NCBI GenBank assembly: GCA_947487925.1
Contig: CANLCA010000153.1
Span: forward strand, 1 to 6,818
Length of the DNA stretch: 6,818 nt
From: Verrucomicrobiales bacterium
Lineage (GTDB): Bacteria > Verrucomicrobiota > Verrucomicrobiia > Limisphaerales > F1-80-MAGS106
Direction: 5' to 3'
Shown here: in pieces, positions 1-6,600 of the stretch
Layout: each line of letters begins with the position of its first letter
Numbering within the stretch: position 1 is the stretch's first letter
Translations under genes and position numbers: made by a program
The notes under the pieces: model-generated
The model's database searches: none
What the model saw: only the letters and a program-made list of their open reading frames with translations
Told to the model about the DNA's origin: nothing

Positions 1-839
1 ACGCCAGCCATGTGGCAGGCTATCAAGTCCAGCTGCCCCTCGCAGATCACCGCGTATTGGCTGTCAAGCAGCGCGCGCTTGGCCTTGTCCAGGCCGAAGA
101 TGACCCGACCCTTGTGGAAAAGTGGGGTTTCTGGGGAATTGACGTACTTCGCAACCTTTTCGTCCCCTGCAAGAATCCTTCCGCTGAATCCGATGACACG
201 GCCTTGATCATCACAAATGGGGAACATCAACCGTCCTCGAAAGCGGCCGTAAGTTCGATCATCCCCCTCCTTCCTCGCAACGAGTCCCGACTGGAGAACC
301 ACATCGGGTTCGAACCCTTTCCTCCTGGCCCAAGCAACGGAGCCCTCCCAATCGTCGGGCGCGTAGCCGAGCCGGAAAGGCTTCACGGCTTCGGTTGAGA
401 CCCCCCTTTTTGCAAGATAATCTCGGGCCGGTTGAGCCCGCGAATCCTTCAGAAGGCTCTGATGCCACTTCACGGCCATCTGTTCATGAATCTGGAGCAG
501 CGTGTCACGCAGCTGTTTTTGGGGAGTCTCTACTGCCGAGCCGAATTCGAGCGGGATGCGTGCTCTGTCGGCAAGCCGTTTTACGGATTCGACAAATGAA
601 ATATTTTCATAATCCTGAAGGAAGCGAAACACGTCGCCTCCTTTGTGGCAGCCAAAGCAATAAAATATCTGCTTTGGGGCATTGACGCTGAAGCTCGGCG
701 ATTTCTCTTTGTGAAACGGGCACAAAGCGACGAAGTTGGCCCCGGACCGCTTGAGGGGAACAAAACCCCCAATCACTTCAACGATCTCGTTGGCACTCCG
801 TATCTGGTCGAGGACGGCGGGAGAGATAAAGCCGGACAT
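1..839 (-). CDS. dnaG: DNA primase DnaG, N-terminal 279 residues (3' end beyond the left edge)
   Basis: DnaG makes the short RNA primers that start Okazaki fragments, working with the replicative helicase at the fork. My own translation from the ATG at 837-839 is open to the window edge. The CHC2 zinc-binding domain is intact: C40, H43, C61 and C64, in CPFHKEKSPSF and YCFGCHKGGDVF. The catalytic-core N-terminal subdomain follows, with the conserved stretches RGRLMFPI (about 199-206) and KYVNSPETPLFHKG (about 230-243). The TOPRIM domain begins with the acidic motif EGQLD, whose glutamate is E267; E. coli has E265 at this place and usually reads EGYMD. The remaining TOPRIM aspartates, the rest of the core and the helicase-binding domain lie outside the window. 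The start is firm because the conserved N-terminus (ISPAVLDQIRSANEIVEVI) begins just after it. There is no purine-rich ribosome-binding site. The gene lies 41 bp after cvpA and is probably cotranscribed with it. Confidence 0.97.
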   Translation of the reverse strand, partial: MSGFISPAVLDQIRSANEIVEVIGGFVPLKRSGANFVALCPFHKEKSPSFSVNAPKQIFYCFGCHKGGDVFRFLQDYENISFVESVKRLADRARIPLEFGSAVETPQKQLRDTLLQIHEQMAVKWHQSLLKDSRAQPARDYLAKRGVSTEAVKPFRLGYAPDDWEGSVAWARRKGFEPDVVLQSGLVARKEGDDRTYGRFRGRLMFPICDDQGRVIGFSGRILAGDEKVAKYVNSPETPLFHKGRVIFGLDKAKRALLDSQYAVICEGQLDLIACHMAG

Positions 840-880
840 CGCGTTGCAAATCTTGAGAGCATTCCCGGTTTTAACGGATG
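840..880 (-). other. Short cvpA-dnaG intergenic gap
   Basis: These 41 bases separate the cvpA stop codon (TAA, 881-883) from the dnaG start. I see no terminator hairpin and no convincing promoter, which fits readthrough from cvpA into dnaG. The bases just before the dnaG ATG read GATTTGCAACGCG and contain no GGAG-like element. Confidence 0.6.
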
Positions 881-1543
881 TTACTTGCCGCCTCCGCTGA
901 TCACATCATCGATGGCACGGCCCCTCTGCCGGCCCACACTATTTTGCAGAGGATCGGCGGTGACGTTCGAAGAGGGTATGAGCTGAGAGCTCAAGTAGCG
1001 CCGCACGCTGCGCCCGGAAAACGATTTGACGAACACATCCTGTTGGATGGAGCCAAAGGATGGAAAGGAGATGCTTCCAAGGGTGTCCTTCTGGGTTTTT
1101 GCGAAGGCCGCAAGCTCCGTGGGACTGATATATTTGGCGTTCAAGAATGCCATGAACACGATCAAAATGCAGGCGAACCGAACGGCCCCAGCCAACATGC
1201 CGAGGTAAAATTCCATGCCTCCGAATGTATCGCTCCCGACTAACTTTTCTCCGACCATCCTCCGAACAAAAGCGAACACGACCATAAAAACTACGATCAC
1301 AAACAAATAGGCACTGACCCTTGACCAAAGCAGTCCGAAATGAGCGGTTGAGTTGATCAGCGAGCCCACGGGCCCGCAAAGCATACCCCCGAACACCATG
1401 ATCAACAGCCACTGCAAAACATCGAGCACTTCGGAGGACATGCCACGCTTGCGCCCAACCATCGCGCCCAACGAAAGGATGACTAGGACAACGAAGTCCA
1501 CCCAATTCGAATTCAATGCATTTTGTTTGATGGTCTCTAACAT
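881..1543 (-). CDS. cvpA: CvpA-family inner-membrane protein
   Basis: This 220-residue protein belongs to the CvpA (colicin V production) family of small integral inner-membrane proteins. The molecular role is not settled; in enterobacteria they are linked to colicin V export and envelope stress tolerance. The family signature is clear near the N-terminus: WVDFVVLVILSLGAMVGRKRG (about 14-34), a first membrane helix ending in the glycine-rich turn and the basic KRG, followed by SEVLDVLQW. Further hydrophobic helices lie at about 42-63, 76-94 and 112-135, giving four membrane segments. The C-terminal 80 residues are soluble and make the protein longer than the E. coli protein (about 160). The ATG at 1541-1543 is chosen because the next in-frame Met falls inside the first helix. 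No Shine-Dalgarno motif precedes it. It lies directly upstream of dnaG, suggesting a shared transcript; in E. coli cvpA sits elsewhere, before purF. Confidence 0.88.
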   Translation of the reverse strand: MLETIKQNALNSNWVDFVVLVILSLGAMVGRKRGMSSEVLDVLQWLLIMVFGGMLCGPVGSLINSTAHFGLLWSRVSAYLFVIVVFMVVFAFVRRMVGEKLVGSDTFGGMEFYLGMLAGAVRFACILIVFMAFLNAKYISPTELAAFAKTQKDTLGSISFPSFGSIQQDVFVKSFSGRSVRRYLSSQLIPSSNVTADPLQNSVGRQRGRAIDDVISGGGK

Positions 1544-1575
1544 AATTGGGAGAACGTCGTGGGCACCACGCAGTC

Positions 1576-1603
1576 AACATAGAAGGAATGTAGGGAAAAT
1601 CAA
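1576..1603 (-). promoter_or_regulatory. Weak sigma70-like promoter candidate for cvpA-dnaG
   Basis: On the minus strand TTGATT (1598-1603) and TATGTT (1576-1581) are separated by 16 bases, each matching the consensus at four of six positions. Transcription would start near 1569 and leave a leader of about 26 bases before the cvpA ATG. The match is modest and could be chance, but some promoter is expected here because the gap from lptE is long. Confidence 0.28.
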
Positions 1604-1762
1604 CGCATGAAAAGAACATCGCGCTGAAACCTTCCAACCCTGCTCTTCGGGGATGGGATCAAGCCCCTTAATGCTTAAAACGCCGGCTGAGAGGGGTGAA
1701 GATTGACGACGGCCTGGATGAGAGAGGTTTGACGCGGCCTGAGGGAAATCCTTTATGAATCT

Positions 1763-1930
1763 GGTAAGTCACTTGTAACGACTTTATCACCAAGATGTTG
1801 CACAGAGTCGCCAAAGGCGACTGCCGTTTTAACGGTAAACCCATGTTTGGAAGGCCGCTTTACACAAAGGCTCTTGGAACGAGCCCCTCTGAGGTGTGAG
1901 TGACACCGATCCATCAAGGGACTTTTGTCC
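1763..1930. repeat. Cluster of six short hairpins in the lptE-cvpA gap
   Basis: Six consecutive inverted repeats can be read directly. In plus-strand order they are: a bulged GGT-AAGTC / GACTT-TATC-ACC stem at 1763-1791; AGTCGCC-AAA-GGCGACT at 1806-1822, the strongest, with seven perfect pairs; CCGTT-TT-AACGG at 1824-1835; GGCTC-7nt-GAGCC at 1869-1885; GGTGT-5nt-ACACC at 1893-1907; and GGAC-TTTT-GTCC at 1919-1930. Either strand could fold this way. The density suggests a structured RNA 3' of lptE or upstream of cvpA, or a copy of a dispersed palindromic repeat. I do not recognise it as a known RNA family, and no poly-T tract makes it a standard terminator. Confidence 0.5.
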
Positions 1931-1961
1931 AAGCAACCATTTCGAGCATCGTCTACCCGGA

Positions 1962-2477
1962 TCACCAAGTGCCTTCTGACAGGGAAGAGATGATGTTTCG
2001 CCCAAGATCTTCCGCGAGAAGAGGCAGGGCTTGACGCTCCGAACTTGCCTGATCAGCTCCGATGCGCAATGTCGTGCGCCCGGTGATCTCTCGATCAAGG
2101 AGGGTTCGTCCGCTGCGCCTATCCACTGCCGTCACCTTCGCTGTGAGTGTCAGGCGAAAATCCCTCATGGTGAGTATATCCCGGGGTTGGAAAGAGAGAG
2201 CGTCCCGGCTGTAACGGGTCAGGATTCCTGTAACCAACAGGTCGCCGTCTCCGTGGGTGTTAAGACTATAGGTGCCGTCCCGTTGCAGGCTCCTCCGCAG
2301 TGCTCCGCTCAGCGCTTGAACGAGCCGAGGCTCTTGTGTTTGGTTGAAGAAGGGTCGGAATTCCACGGACCGAGCACCCGCTGCTTCGCCGTTGGTGGGG
2401 CCCAACTTGTAGCCGGCACAGCCACTCAGGAGCCAAGCCGCGACACCGAGCGACAGTGCTGTGTAGAATCGTAGCAT
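1962..2477 (-). CDS. lptE: LptE-like LPS-assembly outer-membrane lipoprotein
   Basis: LptE is the lipoprotein plug of the LptD beta-barrel that delivers lipopolysaccharide to the outer leaflet of the outer membrane. The 171-residue product begins with a short basic n-region and hydrophobic helix (MLRFYTALSLGVAAWLL) ending in a textbook lipobox, LSGC, with the lipidated cysteine at C20. The following residue is Ala, not Asp, consistent with sorting to the outer membrane. Family features include GYKLGP right after the cysteine, RSVEFRPFFNQTQEPRLVQALSGALRRSL (about 36-64), and beta strands that include LTLTAKVTAVDRRSGRTLLD. E. coli LptE has 193 residues. The gene starts 39 bp after bamD, so the two are probably cotranscribed. 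No Shine-Dalgarno sequence precedes the ATG at 2475-2477. The partner LptD is not in the window. Confidence 0.87.
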   Translation of the reverse strand: MLRFYTALSLGVAAWLLSGCAGYKLGPTNGEAAGARSVEFRPFFNQTQEPRLVQALSGALRRSLQRDGTYSLNTHGDGDLLVTGILTRYSRDALSFQPRDILTMRDFRLTLTAKVTAVDRRSGRTLLDREITGRTTLRIGADQASSERQALPLLAEDLGRNIISSLSEGTW

Positions 2478-2516
2478 CAGAGGGTTGCTGAGTGGACGTG
2501 CCGGGATCTGAAAGAA

Positions 2517-3524
2517 CTATCGGATTTTGGCTCCGCCGGCCGCCTTGTCTCGAGTGGCCTTCTGCAGCTTGATCTCCTCAAGCTTCTTTTTCGCGTTCTG
2601 AGCGTAGGCGGAGTTTGGGTCCTTGATGATCACCTCATTATAGTAAATCAAGGCGGCATCCCATCGCCGTTTCTTGGCGTAATACCGGGCGATCTCGAAG
2701 TTGCCGCGGGCCTGTTCGCTTTTCAGGGACGAGACGATTTCGTTCGCGTCCACCACACGGGGATCGTTGGGATGTAGGGCCGCGAAATCACCAAATGTGT
2801 TGATGGCGAGGCCGGCGACACTTTGGTCGTATTCAGCCGTCTTGGCCTGCTTATTATAAGCCAACCCGGCGCGGTAAAGCGCGTCGGCCGCGACCGTCGG
2901 TTGGTCATGATAACGATCCGCCGCCTTCTCATAAGCCTTCACCGCTTTCAAATATTCGTGCTGCTTTTCGCGGGCGGTTCCAATGTTCAATTGGGACTGC
3001 GACGCCACTGAACTATACGGACCGTTCCGGATCAATTTCTCGTACATCTCCGAGGTTCGTTCCATGGAGGGAAAGAAGGGGACATAACCCCACAGCTTGA
3101 ACCACTGGCCAGCCAGAAATCGATTCGCGATTTCAAACTGCCGTTGGAGCACCTCGGGGTAGTTGTCAACCTTCGGATATTTCTCGAGCAATACCTGATA
3201 TTCCTTGAACGCGCGTTCATCCATGCTCCGCTCCTCATACGCTCTTCCAAGCAGGTACTGTGCCTGGGGTGCGTAATCGGACAAAGGCCAAACTTTGACG
3301 GTGCGACGGGCTGATTTGGCCGCTAACCCATAGCGCTTTTTATCGAAAAAGGCCTTCGCAACCTCCAACTGATCCTTGGCACGCGTGCGCCGCCACTTCT
3401 CGCCGCCAAATGGCTCGTAAGACCAACCCTCGCCAGCGCGAAAGGTCAGCGGGGCCGGACAATCGACGGAACATAAAATAAGGCAGATCGCAGCCAATGC
3501 GGCGACGGTGACCCAACGAATCAT
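2517..3524 (-). CDS. bamD: BamD/YfiO-like TPR protein of the outer-membrane beta-barrel assembly machinery
   Basis: BamD is the TPR component of the BAM complex, working with BamA to fold barrels into the outer membrane. The 335-residue product has an N-terminal hydrophobic export signal (about 1-20) and then TPR-type helical pairs: about 50-79, 86-117 (APQAQYLLGRAYEERSMDERAFKEYQ), 123-170, 175-208 (KAVKAYEKAADRYHD), 212-250 and 268-303. It ends in a Lys-rich tail. It is longer than E. coli BamD (245 residues) because of the extra C-terminal repeats. The ATG at 3522-3524 is chosen because it begins the signal peptide; the open frame continues 70 codons upstream into the preceding gene, but that extension has no signal-like character. 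The usual lipobox is missing: C14, C18 and C22 are preceded by Ile, Leu and Asp. A general TPR scaffold protein is the alternative reading. Confidence 0.8.
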   Translation of the reverse strand: MIRWVTVAALAAICLILCSVDCPAPLTFRAGEGWSYEPFGGEKWRRTRAKDQLEVAKAFFDKKRYGLAAKSARRTVKVWPLSDYAPQAQYLLGRAYEERSMDERAFKEYQVLLEKYPKVDNYPEVLQRQFEIANRFLAGQWFKLWGYVPFFPSMERTSEMYEKLIRNGPYSSVASQSQLNIGTAREKQHEYLKAVKAYEKAADRYHDQPTVAADALYRAGLAYNKQAKTAEYDQSVAGLAINTFGDFAALHPNDPRVVDANEIVSSLKSEQARGNFEIARYYAKKRRWDAALIYYNEVIIKDPNSAYAQNAKKKLEEIKLQKATRDKAAGGAKIR

Positions 3525-3612
3525 GGCGCGACCGTAACGAAGGCCCAAGACCAAGTCAAGAAACGGGGAGCACACCCATTCATGGCATCCAGTCCCGATG
3601 CACTTTCTTCCA
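3525..3612 (-). other. 88-bp gap between the large envelope gene and bamD
   Basis: Besides the bamD promoter, this gap has one short inverted repeat (GCATC-7nt-GATGC, 3585-3601) shortly after the stop codon of the upstream gene. It has a five-pair stem and no following T-run, so it is at best a weak pause or processing site, not a clear terminator. Confidence 0.4.
3531..3559 (-). promoter_or_regulatory. Promoter of bamD, positioned for a leaderless mRNA
   Basis: On the minus strand TTGACT (3554-3559) and TACGGT (3531-3536) are separated by exactly 17 bases. The -35 box matches the sigma70 consensus at five of six positions, the -10 at three of six. Six bases lie between the -10 box and the bamD ATG, so the expected first transcribed base is the A of the start codon. 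There is no room for a ribosome-binding site. This would let bamD-lptE be transcribed independently of the large upstream gene. Confidence 0.5.
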
Positions 3613-6600
3613 TCAGCCCGGATCCACATTTCCACGCAAACGCCGGAAAAACCACGGCAGCAGTGCGGCGACGGGCAGGATTCCCAGGAGCATCGTTTTC
3701 GCAGCCCTCCCCGCGTTGCTGGTGGAGGAAGCACGCAGCGTGACGCTGAGGTCGGCCCAGGTGTTCACCTCCAATGACCGAACGAAAAGCAGCGATTGTC
3801 CTTGCTCCGGCACCGAAGCGCGGATGGCTGCGGGATTCGCCACTGCCGCGTCTTGCTGCTGGATCAATCGTTCCACCAAACGCATTTGAAGGCTATTGTC
3901 TTCGGCGGTGTTTCTATCAATGAGTTGCCTCGCTTCCTGCTGTGTGTAAATCGCATTCTGCCCCTCCCGCAACCCTCGAGGTGTCGCCGCCAGACCGGCC
4001 GACTCGCCCACCACCTTCGCCTGGCGCACATTCAGCCCCACCAAAGCCTGTTGCAACTTGAGGTTTTGCAGCTGCACACGGGCGTCTTCATTGAACGCAT
4101 TGTCGTGCTGCGAAAGTCCGTAGGCATTCTTGAAAGCTCGCCGGGCTTCCTGTGGGTCCCCATTAGACAGTACGCTGTTTCCAAAATTCAAAAACACCTC
4201 CGCCTCCCGAGTCTTATTCTGCTGAATCAGGGTCTCACTCTGAACGTACGAGTCGAGATCCATGAAGGATTGACGGGGAGCGGGCTGCAACTCCTGAAGC
4301 CGCAACTTTCCAGAGCTCTTGGTCACTTTCCATTTTTCATCCAAAAAAACCTTCCAAGCGATGTTCTCCAGCGGGAGATCGAATTTCGGCACGTCCAAGG
4401 TCAGCTCGATGGACCGATCACTCGCTACGCCCGCCGGGCTCGAGTAAAGGAATTCCACCAGAGCGCTTTCATCCCCTTTCCCGGCTTTTTCCAAGGGAAT
4501 CAAAATCCGGCTCTGGTCCTTCCACAGCCATGCCGAGTTCTGATTCACAAACGCCGACCAAAATTTCGAAGAGGCCGGCAGCCTCACAGGGAGCAACCGC
4601 TTTTCTCCAGGAACAATCACCATCTTCACATGCGTGAGCATCGTGCCGTTGTCCGCGATCACGGAAGTCAGATCCAGCCTGTTGACTCGCGCCGGCAGCA
4701 AGCGGGCCGCCTCTTGTCTCTGGAGCTGCAACGGCAATCGATAATCGCTTTCCACCGCTCTCAAAACGTGGTCCGAAGAAGCGATGTTCAGGTCCACTTG
4801 AAGCGCCCGTGGAATGGCCTGCCAGTCTGTCGCTTGCAAGGCCGGGGGAAGGGTCCCGATCTGCAGGTGCCGCCTACCGCCCGACTTGAGCGACAAGAAC
4901 CCGCGCTGCAGGGTCACGTCCAGCGACTGAACCCCCATGACCAAACCTTCCGTCGCCTGTTCTGCCAAGGGCAATGCATAGGTCAATTGCAAGAAATATT
5001 TCCCAATCACGCGCCTCTCAAGCTTGATTTCCCAATCACGCGTTTCCTGCGTCTCTGCCGCCTCGGGTGCTTTGAAATCGGAGACCTGTGCCCCCTTGAA
5101 TCGAACAGCTTCGGCTTTGGATGGAAGACGCACTCGCAGATTTTTCACTCCCGTGTTCTCGATTTCGTAAGACAGGTTCACGCTGACCTTCATCTGGGCT
5201 TCCCCAACATCCACATGTTGCAAACTCGACACCTGGATCCAGGCGTCTACCTGCTCGATGTCCAGGCTTAAGCGCCACTGCGTTTGCAGAAGCCCAAACA
5301 GGAGCACCCCCTTCTGACGAACCCCGCTCTTCAGGGGATCCAATTGGGTCACACCCTCCCGGATGCCGACCTGCGGCCGGAGTCCTTGCTCGGGTATCAG
5401 CAGCAATTGCCCACGTTGTTTGACCGATTCACGCAGGGTCAGCCGAGGCACCTGCCATTCCTTGGCGGAACGTACGCCAGGACCGGTGAGGCTGATCGTA
5501 AACGGATGTTTGCCTTCGGTTCGGCCCTTGAGGTGCAGGGTGATGATCCGACCCTCGTCTGTCTTCAGATCGGTCCAATGCGTCATCGCTCCTCCACTCG
5601 CCGACTCCACATCCAGTCCCGGTGGCATCAGAAAACTGAGCTTGAACACGCCTGCTCGAGTGATCTCAACATTCAGGGTAGCCGCGAGGAGGATGCGGTC
5701 CTCACCCAGAGACAAGGTTTGGTTCGATTCCACACGCACATCAGCCTCCACCTGAGAGGTCTTCAAACGCACCGTTCCCGCCGTGCCGGAGTAACGGAAA
5801 GCTCGGCGCATCCCCAGTCCGGCGATCTGAGATTGCATGGGATCCAACAGGGACGCAGGAAAATCCTCTAGGTTGATGGATGTTGCCCCTTCGGCGTCCA
5901 CCGAATCCAGCTGGACTTCGTTGCCAGTGGCCACGCCTACAAATCCCACCTGACCAGCCGCCCCCACCACGCCCACGAGACCGCCGGACAGCTCAAAAGG
6001 CAATGGACCAGCGGCGATCTGAGACTTGATGACCACCGAGAAGGGCCGCGATTGGGCTGGGTTGAAGGAGGCTCGGAGCCGGCGAGTGTCCGGATCGAAA
6101 CGCCAAGTCGAAAGCGCGGCGGCATTGACATCGGTGATAGTTGAATTGGCAGGGACTTCAAACACCAGCTCCGCAAGCTGTCCCTGGGCGGGGCGAATCT
6201 GTACCGAATGCACCCCTTCCACCACACCAGCCGTGGGAATGTAAGCCTGGACCCATTCGGCGTAGAATACGGCCTTTTCCCGGCGGGCATCCCTGCTCCG
6301 GGGTTTCCAGCCGATCCAGGACTCGGGCTTTGGCGCGAGCACCAGGTCGGCAACGGTCGTTCCCGACGGCGCTTTTTCGGCGCGGGAGATCGACACGGCG
6401 GAGGACGAAACGACGTCCACCTCCAGACCAGCCAGAGAAAGGATGACCCGATTGACCAAGCCAGGGGGTGTGGGAACGACGAAACCACGCTCCCCATCCC
6501 GCGTGCGCACCCCTGACTGGTAGTGCACCTCAAATGCTACCAGGCCTGTTTTCTCGGCCACCAACGCGTGAAAACGCCGCTCCCCATCCTGCATCTGCAC

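Larger units (their letters stand above)
1544..1961. other. 418-bp intergenic region between lptE and cvpA
   Basis: This is the only long gap between genes in the window. The half next to lptE (about 1763-1930) is packed with short perfect inverted repeats, described separately. The half next to cvpA (about 1544-1760) shows no conserved coding frame and holds one weak promoter-like pair. A small inverted repeat (CGTGG-GCA-CCACG, 1558-1570) lies just before the cvpA start. No hairpin is followed by a T-run on the minus strand, so I cannot point to an intrinsic terminator for lptE. Confidence 0.7.

Noticed and set aside
12..398. 128-codon plus-strand frame antisense to dnaG
   Set aside because: The minus strand here encodes well-conserved DnaG core motifs, and the antisense translation has no recognisable character.
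939..1637. 232-codon minus-strand frame overlapping cvpA in another frame
   Set aside because: It overlaps a clear CvpA-family protein for most of its length, and its translation is Arg/His/Cys-rich without recognisable features.
1624..1710. Possible intrinsic terminator after lptE (CCCCTT ... AGGGG arms)
   Set aside because: The arms are short and far apart, the loop is large, and there is no T-run after them on the minus strand.
3525..3734. 70-codon N-terminal extension of the bamD frame
   Set aside because: It overlaps the end of the large gene by over 100 bp, puts the export signal in the middle of the protein, and is Cys/Arg-rich unlike the rest. The ATG at 3524 fits both the signal peptide and the promoter position.
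3796..5871. Long plus-strand open frames (491 and 195 codons) antisense to the large gene
   Set aside because: They share codon boundaries with the sense gene, so their stops correspond only to the sense codons TTA, CTA and TCA, which are rare in GC-rich genes. The frame therefore stays open by codon bias. The translations are His/Gln/Arg-rich with no domain character.
5937..6533. 198-codon minus-strand frame inside the large gene
   Set aside because: It is an alternative frame of the large gene, Ser/Pro/Arg-rich and without signal, domain or start context.
6488..6589. 12-bp direct repeat CGCTCCCCATCC, 90 bp apart, in frame in the large gene
   Set aside because: It encodes the short peptide DGER twice at 30-residue spacing, but the surrounding residues do not align, so an internal domain repeat is not supported.
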